From contig JAFSNI010000024.1 of the NCBI GenBank assembly GCA_017447485.1, positions 1-46,120 on the forward strand: a DNA stretch of 46,120 nt. Reading direction: 5' to 3'. This DNA is from Candidatus Saccharimonadota bacterium (GTDB taxonomy: Bacteria; Patescibacteriota; Saccharimonadia; Saccharimonadales; Saccharimonadaceae). Shown here piece by piece: positions 8,715 through 15,252 of this stretch. Every line of letters begins with the position of its first letter. The stretch's first letter is position 1. The translations under genes and the position numbers were made by a program. The notes under the pieces were generated by a model. The model had not been told where the DNA came from. It made no database searches and saw only the letters and a program-made list of their open reading frames with translations.

Positions 8715-8743
8715 ATTATACGTAACCGTAATGTGATTGTCAA
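8715..8743 (-). promoter_or_regulatory. Switch promoter, now driving the left cassette
   Basis: Minus strand TTGACA (8738-8743), a 17-bp spacer and TATAAT (8715-8720). The predicted start is near 8708 and gives a leader of about 66 bases that crosses the repeat arm. It is one of the few full -35/-10 consensus promoters in the window and the only one found in the invertible segment. Confidence 0.88.
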
Positions 8744-8754
8744 GCAATTTTTTC

Positions 8755-8797
8755 AAGTTTTTTTAAGTTTTTCCACGTCCCCGTCTTAAACAAACTT
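8755..8797. other. Imperfect inverted repeat after the recombinase gene
   Basis: AAGTTTTTTTAAG (8755-8767) and CTTAAACAAACTT (8785-8797) pair at 12 of 13 positions across a 17-base loop. It sits between the recombinase stop and the switch promoter. It may be a weak terminator separating the two, or a protein-binding site. Confidence 0.4.
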
Positions 8798-8806
8798 TTC
8801 CACAAA

Positions 8807-9640
8807 TTATTCATATTTCTCAAATAATTCTCTTAATTTTCCATCAAATCCATGCAGATATCTCTCAGTTGTCGCAATGCTGGCATGGCCCATCATTTCT
8901 TTAATCTCCGCAATCGAGGCGCCTTTGCTTTGCAGGTTCGTCGCAAAAGAATGGCGTAGCGCATGCGGATAAAAATCTTTAAACCCCGCTTTTAAAAACG
9001 CTCTCTTTAACTTTTTTCTAATCGTGCTCGGCGTCGGCGGCTCGCCATTCAGGGTCTTCCCCCATAAAGAATTTTGAATCTTGTATTTTTTTATAAAATC
9101 TTGAACTTTTTCAAACGTTCCTTTCTTAATATAAACCTCGCGCAGCTTTCGGCCCTTGCCGATAAACTGGATTTTCTGCCACTGAAAATCCGTAACTTTG
9201 AGTTTTGTAATTTCCGCAATCCTCATCCCGGTCTCAAACATAATTTCTATAATGAGCCCAGTTTCCTGATCGGCGGCTTTAATTACTCGCCCAATTTCCT
9301 TCGCAGTATAAAATTTTCGCTCAGTCTTTTTCTCCTTTTGCTTCTGAACCAGGACCGGCTTGAAAGGAATCACCAGCCCAAGCTCCTGATAATATTTGAC
9401 AAAAGAGATGATTGTTGCGCTGTAAGTGTTAATGGAGCGCCCACTGGTTTTATTTTGGACCATTTTGGCGATGTATTGGTTGAAAATGTAGTTTGATAGT
9501 TTATATAAATCCCTTAATCCTGTTTCATCGGCAAAACGAATTAGAGTGTAGCGTTTCGTTCTTAAAGTCACCTCGCTCATTCTTCTAACTTTTTGACAAT
9601 ATGTCAAATAACTTTCAATTTGTTTGTAAATTGCTTTCAT
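8807..9640 (-). CDS. Tyrosine recombinase, putative invertase of the surface switch
   Basis: 277 aa, full length for a XerC/D-type recombinase. An N-terminal SAM-like DNA-binding domain (about 1-100) precedes the catalytic domain with all expected residues: R140 (ETGMRIAEI), a lysine in IGKGRK (162 or 165), H226 and R229 (HALRH), H252 (GHAS) and nucleophile Y261 (ERYLHG). AAAGGAG precedes the ATG. The gene lies alone between 105-bp inverted repeats that start two surface operons; no phage genes or att-tRNA are nearby, so an on-site invertase is the best reading. Cell-wide Xer function is less likely because of this setting. Confidence 0.9.
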   Translation of the reverse strand: MKAIYKQIESYLTYCQKVRRMSEVTLRTKRYTLIRFADETGLRDLYKLSNYIFNQYIAKMVQNKTSGRSINTYSATIISFVKYYQELGLVIPFKPVLVQKQKEKKTERKFYTAKEIGRVIKAADQETGLIIEIMFETGMRIAEITKLKVTDFQWQKIQFIGKGRKLREVYIKKGTFEKVQDFIKKYKIQNSLWGKTLNGEPPTPSTIRKKLKRAFLKAGFKDFYPHALRHSFATNLQSKGASIAEIKEMMGHASIATTERYLHGFDGKLRELFEKYE

Positions 9641-9672
9641 TTCACTCCTTTAAGCTTAATTTTGAAATATAC

Positions 9673-9777
9673 TAACACAAATATAAGTTAATTCTGCTTA
9701 TAGCAGAGGAGAAGAAAAATTATGAAAAAAGCATTAATCGCAGGTGCAGCATCTGTAGCTCTCGCAGCGATGCCAGT
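9673..9777 (+). repeat. Inverted repeat, right arm (105 bp)
   Basis: Perfect inverted copy of 8587-8691. It covers leader, ribosome site, ATG (9722) and 18 codons of the right cassette gene 1. It contains a partly symmetric TAAC-(10)-GTTA block (9673-9690), a possible core site for a tyrosine recombinase; this last point is a guess. Confidence 0.95.
9697..9705 (-). promoter_or_regulatory. Possible recombinase promoter inside the repeat
   Basis: TGCTATAAG on the minus strand is an extended -10 box with 5 of 6 core matches; transcription would start near 9690, about 50 bases before the recombinase ATG. Because it lies in the repeat, a copy would face the recombinase in either orientation. No convincing -35 box. 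Confidence 0.4.
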
Positions 9778-10327
9778 GGTTGGGGTGTTTGCAGTAGACA
9801 ATACTGCCATCACTGATAATTTCTCGCTTACAATCGCCCCGACATGCGCGTTGTCTCGTGCCGCAACCAATACTGATGCAACTTTAAGTGGTGTAACAGC
9901 TGGCGAATCCGTAACGGCTGCAGCCACATACACTAAATCTGATGCCGTAGCTAACCAAAAATATACAATGGGCACAAGTACGCTTAAAGTAATCTGCAAT
10001 AACCAGACTGGTTATAAGCTTACTGGCACCTTCAGCCCCCTCACTAACAGCTTAAAAGCGTCAGATGGTAGCGACATTACTATCCCTTACAGTGCTGCCG
10101 CCGTTGAAGCCGGTACTGCGGGTTGGACTGCTTACACTAGCTCTAATTATTATACGAGCGCTGCTTCTGGCAATATCTTATCTAGCAACACAGTTTCGGC
10201 CGCTACTGGCGACACGAAAGCTGTCACTTACGATGTGGCAACTGCTTCAAACCAGGCTGCTGGGACCTACACAGGCACCGCAAGCTACAATCTAGCTGCA
10301 AATGCCGCCTACACTTCAGGGTCTTAG
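9722..10327 (+). CDS. Cassette R gene 1: small secreted two-cysteine surface protein
   Basis: 201 aa. The signal peptide starts with the same 18 residues as the left cassette gene, encoded by identical DNA, with likely cleavage after GVFA. The mature part is Thr/Ser/Ala-rich with Cys in APTCALSR and KVICNNQTGYKLTG, matching the two-cysteine pattern of the left protein, but otherwise the sequence is quite different. It is first of three genes. In the present orientation no consensus promoter is seen upstream, so it may be silent until the segment inverts. It is probably an alternative surface subunit. Confidence 0.8.
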   Translation: MKKALIAGAASVALAAMPVVGVFAVDNTAITDNFSLTIAPTCALSRAATNTDATLSGVTAGESVTAAATYTKSDAVANQKYTMGTSTLKVICNNQTGYKLTGTFSPLTNSLKASDGSDITIPYSAAAVEAGTAGWTAYTSSNYYTSAASGNILSSNTVSAATGDTKAVTYDVATASNQAAGTYTGTASYNLAANAAYTSGS

Positions 10328-10339
10328 CCTGAACATCTT

Positions 10340-10379
10340 AGTAGCCCCCCCCAAAAAAAGAGGGGGGAGCTACTGATTT
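10340..10379 (+). terminator. Strong hairpin between cassette R genes 1 and 2
   Basis: The arms AGTAGC plus a C-run (10340 onward) and a G-run plus GCTACT (to 10374) form a long GC-rich stem, followed by GATTTTTA. It mirrors the hairpin in the left cassette and probably lowers expression of genes 2 and 3 relative to gene 1. Confidence 0.75.
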
Positions 10380-10393
10380 TTAGGTAGGCATAA

Positions 10394-10978
10394 GTGAGCG
10401 AAAGTGGAGGTATGAAAAAAATTAATATAGCTAACTTAACAAGATGGGCAGGAATGACCCTTATTTTTATTGCAATTATATTAACCTTGATATTTTTTAT
10501 GCGAGGATCCACAACAGTTATCGGCAATTACCCAGATCATGAAACTCTCGATTCGCTCTCCTGTGTAGCTGAGGGCATAGACTATCCAACTTATGTTTAC
10601 GATAATTCAAAGCGGAAAAGCACTAAGATCAACGCAACTTTCAACGATAACAAGCTGACGACAATCTCGTTAGTACACATATTATATTATGATGACAGTA
10701 GAAAAGTCACGGATAGCGAAGCTTTGAATCACGCTGCAGTAAATATCGACTCACAAAATGCAGATATCTTTAGCGCACACTATTCCAAATTTTCCGATGC
10801 AATGTCAATGACCATGTACGCTGAACTGAAAGATATAACTAATTCTACAAAAAAATACATGATGTTAAATTTAATATCTGCGGATAATTTGACAAAGGAA
10901 TCCGTAAAATGGAACTATGAAACTCAAGGATTTGTCTGTAATATTAGCAAAATTAATGAAGGAGCACAAAGTGAATAA
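10394..10978 (+). CDS. Cassette R gene 2: N-anchored exported protein
   Basis: 194 aa from GTG 10394, which has a weak TAGG ribosome site; the ATG at 10412 (188 aa) is an alternative. One membrane helix near residues 20-37 (TLIFIAIILTLIFFM), then an outer domain with Cys in LSCVAEG and GFVCNIS, the same layout as the left homologue at 7419-7994 (shared TTV/ISGN-P-ET region and SEALNHA/ SEAINHA motif). Its 3' end overlaps the GTG start of gene 3 by 8 bases. Function unknown; likely a partner in a surface complex. Confidence 0.72.
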   Translation: MSESGGMKKINIANLTRWAGMTLIFIAIILTLIFFMRGSTTVIGNYPDHETLDSLSCVAEGIDYPTYVYDNSKRKSTKINATFNDNKLTTISLVHILYYDDSRKVTDSEALNHAAVNIDSQNADIFSAHYSKFSDAMSMTMYAELKDITNSTKKYMMLNLISADNLTKESVKWNYETQGFVCNISKINEGAQSE

Positions 10979-11939
10979 GCTATCAAAATTCATAAAATTA
11001 GTCATTGCCGGAAGTCTGCTTTTACTTTCAGTATTATTATTTAGCCCAATATTCAAGGTTAAAGCTTTAGAAAATGGCAACTATGTACCAGCCCTCTCAG
11101 TCTCGCCTATGGCCGAAAGTATCGTTTTAAACCCAGGTGATACATACTCAAGCTCAATCAAAGTTAGCTATCCACAAAACGCAAGCAGTAGCACGCACTA
11201 CAAAGTTGCGATTCAGCCATTTTACGTCGACGAAAATTACAATAACGTCTACGAAAAACTCGACAATTACAGTTTAATCGTGGATTGGGTTAACTTTGAT
11301 TCTCCAGAAACTGACGAAGTAAAACCAGGCGAAATCAAAGAAATCTACTATACTTTTCGCATCCCATCAGATGCCCCGGCGGGCGGTCAATATTTTGCTA
11401 TTACCGTCGCATCTGACACTTCAGAGACAGAGATTAAAGGCGACGCAATCAATGTCACAGAAATACTTTCCGTTTCGCATCTTGTTTTCGTAGAAATCAC
11501 CGGCACCACCATACGGCAAGGCGACATCACCAGTATTAATGTACCAAGTTTCATATTATCAGGAGACGTATCCGGATCTTCTACCATAAAAAACACTGGC
11601 AACGTGCATAGCGATGCAACTTACAAATTACAAGTGTTCCCATTGTTCTCCAATGAAGAAGTATACACGAACGAAGAAAAACCAGACATAAGAAGAATTA
11701 TGCCAGATAGATCATTTTATAACGAAACCATTTGGTCCGACACCCCCGCTTTTGGCATCTTCAATGTCGTTTACACAGTGGAATTTGAGGGTGTTACCCA
11801 GCAGGTTTCCAAAATGGTCATTAAATGCCCGATCTGGCTCCTCTTTATTATTATCTTCGCTATCGCGGCCATCATCATTTACTTCGTCATGCGCGCCAAA
11901 TCTCGCAAAAACAGCCGCAAACGCATCGAAACCGAATAA
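10971..11939 (+). CDS. Cassette R gene 3: DUF916/WxL-interacting-like membrane protein
   Basis: 322 aa from the GTG at 10971, which has AAGGAG (10959-10964) at good spacing; an earlier in-frame ATG at 10917 lies deep inside gene 2 and is rejected. Signal peptide (about 10-33), outer beta-rich region beginning LSVSPMAESIVLNPGDTY, DAPAGGQYFAITV in the middle, a membrane helix near the C-terminus and a basic tail. Homologous over its full length to 6442-7407 (321 aa), nearly identical over the last 60 residues including FEGVTQQVSKMVIKCPIW. The conserved tail suggests docking to the same cell component from both cassettes. Confidence 0.78.
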   Translation: MNKLSKFIKLVIAGSLLLLSVLLFSPIFKVKALENGNYVPALSVSPMAESIVLNPGDTYSSSIKVSYPQNASSSTHYKVAIQPFYVDENYNNVYEKLDNYSLIVDWVNFDSPETDEVKPGEIKEIYYTFRIPSDAPAGGQYFAITVASDTSETEIKGDAINVTEILSVSHLVFVEITGTTIRQGDITSINVPSFILSGDVSGSSTIKNTGNVHSDATYKLQVFPLFSNEEVYTNEEKPDIRRIMPDRSFYNETIWSDTPAFGIFNVVYTVEFEGVTQQVSKMVIKCPIWLLFIIIFAIAAIIIYFVMRAKSRKNSRKRIETE

Positions 11940-11947
11940 TACAACCA

Positions 11948-11982
11948 AGGGCTCAATTTTATGAGCCCTCTCCGTATTTTTT
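11948..11982 (+). terminator. Terminator of the right surface cassette
   Basis: AGGGCTCA (11948-11955) pairs with TGAGCCCT (11962-11969), followed by a T-run at 11976-11982. It also covers the 3' end of the convergent gene 11959-12333. Confidence 0.8.
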
Positions 11983-12333
11983 CATAGCGCTGATAAAAGC
12001 TTCTTTATTCTTCCCGCGCCCGACAGAAAACCACTTTGCCAACATCATGAAGCCAATCGCAATAGATAAAAACGTCGCAATCCAAAATATCGTGCTTAAG
12101 TTTAAATTAATACCAAAAATATTTTGCGTCCTATCAGGATCGCAAGTTGAAGCTGCGATAAAAAACGTTACCGAATAGCCAAACGGACTTAGCGCCGTGG
12201 ATAATTTTGGCGCCTCAACAAAGTCGTGATAAATATTTTCGGCCTTTGATACACTGATGCCAATAGTCTTGTCACTCGTATTGTCATAGTCCACTGGTTG
12301 TGAACTACTCAATATAATCTTCTTATTTCTCAC
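11959..12333 (-). CDS. Small membrane protein, two predicted helices
   Basis: 124 aa, no family recognised. A polar N-terminus, then hydrophobic stretches near residues 52-62 (YSVTFFIAAS) and 82-102 (IFWIATFLSIAIGFMML), and a basic tail. The start overlaps the end of 12323-12706 by 11 bases, so the two form an operon convergent with the right cassette. Any link with the cassette is only positional. Confidence 0.6.
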   Translation of the reverse strand: MRNKKIILSSSQPVDYDNTSDKTIGISVSKAENIYHDFVEAPKLSTALSPFGYSVTFFIAASTCDPDRTQNIFGINLNLSTIFWIATFLSIAIGFMMLAKWFSVGRGKNKEAFISAMKKYGEGS

Positions 12334-12706
12334 AATTCTTCTCCTTCTCCAAATACACAGTAATATCTAAAATTGGCAACCCATCCTTTGGTTTACTCAT
12401 GGCAAACAACGTCAAAATGTTTCGATCATTATACTTGCCGACATTTATCGGCGTTTTCACGTAACTTCCTAACTCTGTCCCAAAGTTGATCATCACAAAT
12501 TCAATAGTAAATTTGTCATCTTTCTCGATAGGGCGAAACTTCACATCCGTTGCTCCGCCATCAAAGTTTATATTAAAGGCAAAATTAATCGTCTCGCCAT
12601 CCGGCATCTTCACCGGAACCATCAAATCGCCACATTTTGCCATATGAATTCGGTTATTATAAATCAATTCCAAATCCTCATTGACTATTCTGCTATATTG
12701 TGCCAT
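12323..12706 (-). CDS. Hypothetical soluble protein, beta-rich
   Basis: 127 aa with no signal peptide or membrane helix. The alternating hydrophobic pattern and the segment FVMINFGTELGSYVKTP recall DUF6864-type proteins, but this is a weak resemblance from memory. The AAAAGGAG ribosome site and an extended -10 promoter (12749-12757) support expression. It is first of a two-gene operon with a small membrane protein. Confidence 0.6.
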   Translation of the reverse strand: MAQYSRIVNEDLELIYNNRIHMAKCGDLMVPVKMPDGETINFAFNINFDGGATDVKFRPIEKDDKFTIEFVMINFGTELGSYVKTPINVGKYNDRNILTLFAMSKPKDGLPILDITVYLEKEKNCEK

Positions 12707-12748
12707 TGCACTCCTTTTTTATCTTTATCACTCTACCCACTCGCCCCC

Positions 12749-12757
12749 ATTATACCA
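12749..12757 (-). promoter_or_regulatory. Extended -10 promoter (TGGTATAAT) of the 12706 operon
   Basis: TGGTATAAT on the minus strand, with a leader of about 36 bases containing AAGGAG before the ATG at 12706. Confidence 0.65.
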
Positions 12758-12883
12758 TACGATATCAATCTACCTAAATTTTATAAAACGGATAAGCCCC
12801 GCCAAAATGCAAGCCTACTACGACCAATTCGTCTCCCTTGTCCGCTAATAACTCGCCAGCCCCTCGCAACCTACACCCAAAAG

Positions 12884-12892
12884 TGTTATAAT
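12884..12892 (+). promoter_or_regulatory. Extended -10 promoter (TGTTATAAT)
   Basis: TGTTATAAT, with a second overlapping TATAAT at 12892-12897. Transcription would begin near 12899-12905, inside the long open frame, so the true start of the following gene must lie downstream of it. Confidence 0.6.
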
Positions 12893-12946
12893 ATAATCAC
12901 GAACATCTTATCTTATTCTAAAGGTGTCGAAAAACTCGTCGACCCT

Positions 12947-13207
12947 ATGATGGTCGGCAAAACCCACTATCTTCAAACCAAACTTAAAAAACTCCCCGTC
13001 TACCTCCAACGCAAAATCATCAAATCCGCCACCAAAACCACTGGCCACTTCGGCGCCGTACTCGACAAAGTCCTTACCTTCCCCTTCGCCCAACATATGC
13101 TCTCCGACGCTCCCGGCGTCCACACTCATTATGGTAGCGAAGCTGCTTTAAGAAAAGCGGTCGAATCTGTCGATTTTTCCAAAATCAAAACTCTCGGCTC
13201 AAAATAA
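12947..13207 (+). CDS. Small basic hypothetical protein, start uncertain
   Basis: 86 aa from the ATG at 12947. The frame is open from 12644, but the promoter at 12884-12897 rules out the earlier part. Coding-like sequence continues back to about 12905 (ATC), right where transcription should begin, so an ATC start of a leaderless mRNA is possible; no ribosome site precedes the 12947 ATG. The product is rich in Lys, His and Thr with KTHYLQTKLKKLP near the N-terminus. No family recognised. The end lies 9 bp from the convergent nuclease gene. Confidence 0.5.
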   Translation: MMVGKTHYLQTKLKKLPVYLQRKIIKSATKTTGHFGAVLDKVLTFPFAQHMLSDAPGVHTHYGSEAALRKAVESVDFSKIKTLGSK

Positions 13208-13216
13208 GCCCCAAAC

Positions 13217-13990
13217 CTAATCTGGAATCGTAACTCCCACCGCCTTTTCGCTCGGACATTTCTCTAAAACTCCGGCAATCGCCTCCTTCTCGGCCGCCGT
13301 CACCCAAAGCCCATATTTATACTTCACCGACACTTGTCGCGCCACATATTGACACCTAAACGCCTTATTCGGAGGCAGCCACGTCGCCGCATCTCCGTCC
13401 GATTTTCCCTGATTCGCCGACCCATCCACCGCGAGTAGATTCAGCGGGTCCGTCGCAATTGCATTCCTCATCTCATAATCCATATATTGCGCCCCCTTCT
13501 GCCACGCATCCGACAGCGCCACCACGTGGTCAATCTGAATCTTAGACACTTCCGACTTCTCGGTTAAAACCATATGCTTCCCAGTATATGGCTCATCATA
13601 CTCCCCAGCAATCACCGTACAACCATCGAGAACCGCCGAATCTCCCAGTTCCCGTTTCAAAATCCGTTGCCGAAGATTACACCCGTCCACCGTCGGCCAC
13701 CCCGAATAAAACATCTCACGCGAGTACCCCGTCTTCGGCGCCCGCCCCTTAACCTCCAAAAGTTCCAAAACCTGCTTCGCCAGCGGCGCGCTAGAATCAA
13801 CATCAGCACCAGAAACCTCAGAACCGTCCCCCGACGCCGCCGCCTCGACATCCGACCCTACCGCCGAAACACCATCCTCCCCCGACCCCACAAACACCGT
13901 CTCATAACTCTCCGGATTTACCACCAGCCAAGCCACCACCCCAAGAACCGCAACTACCGCCGCAATCAGCCTCCGCACTCTCAATTTCAT
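13217..13990 (-). CDS. Secreted HNH (DUF1524-type) nuclease
   Basis: 257 aa. A signal peptide or anchor (residues 1-25: basic, then AAVVAVLGVVAWLVV), an Asp/Ser/Ala-rich linker, and a C-terminal HNH-like nuclease domain with IDHVVALSDAW (catalytic His in DHV), NLLAVDGSANQ, the KSDGDAATWLPPNK block and a final EKC. The same block is seen in exported nucleases of Actinobacteria. It is leaderless from an extended -10 box at 13997-14005. For a nucleotide-auxotrophic epibiont it may degrade external DNA for uptake; this role is inferred, the family call is strong. Confidence 0.85.
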   Translation of the reverse strand: MKLRVRRLIAAVVAVLGVVAWLVVNPESYETVFVGSGEDGVSAVGSDVEAAASGDGSEVSGADVDSSAPLAKQVLELLEVKGRAPKTGYSREMFYSGWPTVDGCNLRQRILKRELGDSAVLDGCTVIAGEYDEPYTGKHMVLTEKSEVSKIQIDHVVALSDAWQKGAQYMDYEMRNAIATDPLNLLAVDGSANQGKSDGDAATWLPPNKAFRCQYVARQVSVKYKYGLWVTAAEKEAIAGVLEKCPSEKAVGVTIPD

Positions 13991-13996
13991 GCCACT

Positions 13997-14005
13997 ATTA
14001 TACCA
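13997..14005 (-). promoter_or_regulatory. Extended -10 promoter, leaderless nuclease gene
   Basis: TGGTATAAT ends 6 bases before the ATG at 13990. Confidence 0.68.
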
Positions 14006-14013
14006 CGACGCTC

Positions 14014-14142
14014 TTATTTTCTCGCATTCTTAGCCCAAAAAATAATATATAAAATTAAATAAATCACCACCATAACCCCAAGCATAATAATTGCCAACCA
14101 AATCGCACTCGCACAGAAAAACAGTAAACAACCCAGAATAAT
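14014..14142 (-). CDS. Possible 42-aa hydrophobic peptide with ATT start
   Basis: The open frame reads as a nearly continuous pair of membrane helices ending FWAKNARK then TAA. The only ATG in frame gives 23 aa. The longer form would start at ATT (14140-14142), two bases after the start predicted from the TGATATAAT at 14151-14159. No ribosome site. Composition is membrane-like and the promoter is good, but size and start make it tentative. Confidence 0.35.
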   Translation of the reverse strand: MILGCLLFFCASAIWLAIIMLGVMVVIYLILYIIFWAKNARK

Positions 14143-14150
14143 ATAAGCTT

Positions 14151-14159
14151 ATTATATCA
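14151..14159 (-). promoter_or_regulatory. Extended -10 promoter (TGATATAAT), minus strand
   Basis: Perfect TGATATAAT facing the small hydrophobic ORF and, beyond it, the nuclease gene. It is back to back with the ychF promoter. Confidence 0.55.
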
Positions 14160-14182
14160 TAATTTCAAAACCTACCAAAATA

Positions 14183-14191
14183 TGATATAAT
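14183..14191 (+). promoter_or_regulatory. Extended -10 promoter of ychF
   Basis: TGATATAAT on the plus strand. Transcription from about 14198 gives a 23-base leader with AAAGGA just before the ATT at 14221. Confidence 0.7.
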
Positions 14192-14220
14192 AACGGATAG
14201 CAACTAACGAAAGGATCCCC

Positions 14221-15210
14221 ATTAATCTTAAGATTGGCATCGTCGGGTTACCGAATGTAGGCAAATCTACACTATTTAACGCTTTAACAAACGCTGGCGC
14301 GCTCGCCGCGAACTACCCTTTTGCTACCATCGAGCCGAACGTTGGCATCGTTCCCGTCCCGGATGAACGCCTAGACACGCTCGCCAAAATGTACGAAACC
14401 GAAAAAGTCGTTCCGGCCACCGTCGAATTTGTCGATATCGCCGGTCTCGTCCAAGGCGCCTCAAAAGGCGAAGGCCTCGGCAACAAATTTCTCGCCCACA
14501 TCCGCGAATGCCAAGCCATCTGTCACGTCGTCCGCGCCTTCAAAAACGATGATATTTTAAGAGCCGATCAAAAGCTCGTCACCGACATCGTCGCTCAGGC
14601 CAAAGACGACATCGACATCATCAATCTAGAGCTCCAACTCGCCGACGAAGAGACAAAAGCAAAAGTTGAAGCTAAAAGAAAAAAAGATCCAGCCGACGAA
14701 AATATCCCATATTTAACTGAAAAACCAGTTATCTACATGTTTAACGTCGATGAAAACGGTCTCACCGATGAAAATCTAAAGTCCAAGCTCTGCGAACTCG
14801 TAAAACCCGCCGAAGCCATTTTTGCTAATGCAAAACTCGAAGAGGAAATGTCCGGCATGGACAGAAACGAGCGCAAAGAATTCCTAGAAAGTTACGGCGT
14901 GAAAGAAGACGCTCTCGGCGAACTCATCAAAGCCGCCTACAAAACTCTCGGCCTCCAATCTTTCCTTACTGCCGGTAAAAAAGAATGCCGCGCCTGGACT
15001 ATTCATAAAGGCGCTACTGCCCCTGAAGCTGCCGGCACCATCCACACTGATTTTCAAAGAGGCTTCATCGCCGCAAGCATCTGCAATTTTGACGATCTAA
15101 AAACTCTCGGTTCAGAAAAAGCCGTGAAAGAAGCCGGTAAACTCAGAACCGAAGGCAAAACTTACGTCATGCAAGACGGCGACGTCGTTGAATTCAAGTT
15201 TAATGTTTAA
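14221..15210 (+). CDS. ychF: YchF/OLA1-family ATPase/GTPase with apparent ATT start codon
   Basis: 329 aa if translation starts at ATT 14221. The N-terminus then reads [19 protein letters not shown], exactly the P-loop start of YchF, with G3 [17 protein letters not shown] and G4-like FNVDEN further on, and the C-terminal TGS-like domain ending [13 protein letters not shown]. No ATG, GTG or TTG lies in frame between the stops at 14188-14193 and codon 57, and starting at that ATG (14389) would remove the P-loop. AAAGGA sits 5-6 bases before ATT. YchF binds ATP and the ribosome and acts in translation or stress responses. The gene identity is certain; the ATT start is strongly implied unless there is a sequence error. 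Confidence 0.92.
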   Translation: MNLKIGIVGLPNVGKSTLFNALTNAGALAANYPFATIEPNVGIVPVPDERLDTLAKMYETEKVVPATVEFVDIAGLVQGASKGEGLGNKFLAHIRECQAICHVVRAFKNDDILRADQKLVTDIVAQAKDDIDIINLELQLADEETKAKVEAKRKKDPADENIPYLTEKPVIYMFNVDENGLTDENLKSKLCELVKPAEAIFANAKLEEEMSGMDRNERKEFLESYGVKEDALGELIKAAYKTLGLQSFLTAGKKECRAWTIHKGATAPEAAGTIHTDFQRGFIAASICNFDDLKTLGSEKAVKEAGKLRTEGKTYVMQDGDVVEFKFNV

Positions 15211-15241
15211 AAAGCCGCAGGCAAAACCCGCGGCTTTTTTG
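15209..15241. terminator. Bidirectional terminator
   Basis: AAAAAGCCGC (15209-15218) and GCGGCTTTTT (15230-15239) form a perfect 10-bp stem with A- and T-runs on both sides. It serves ychF and the convergent surface gene 15253-16746. Confidence 0.88.
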
Positions 15242-15252
15242 TTATACTACGT

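Larger units (their letters stand above)
8692..9672. mobile_element. Putative invertible segment (981 bp) with recombinase and promoter
   Basis: The unique DNA between the inverted repeat arms contains one complete tyrosine recombinase gene (8807-9640) and, at its left end, one consensus promoter (8715-8743) pointing out toward the left cassette. The right end has no comparable promoter pointing toward the right cassette. Inversion across the repeats would move the promoter in front of the right cassette and leave both signal peptides intact. Inversion itself is inferred, not observed. Confidence 0.8.

Noticed and set aside
8807-9640. Prophage integrase
   Set aside because: No other phage genes, no tRNA attachment site, and a symmetric arrangement of surface operons around it.
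8587-9777. Recombinase plus inverted repeats as an insertion sequence or integron
   Set aside because: The repeats contain functional gene starts of the flanking cassettes, no target duplication or transposase is present, and the recombinase is a tyrosine type; an inversion switch fits better.
12644-12946. N-terminal extension of the 12947 gene back to 12644
   Set aside because: It overlaps the 12323-12706 gene and its promoter and contains the promoter at 12884-12897; composition before about 12900 does not look coding.
13217-14159. Riboswitch in the 14.0-14.2 kb gap
   Set aside because: The gap is explained by a small hydrophobic ORF and two back-to-back promoters; no known riboswitch core is visible.
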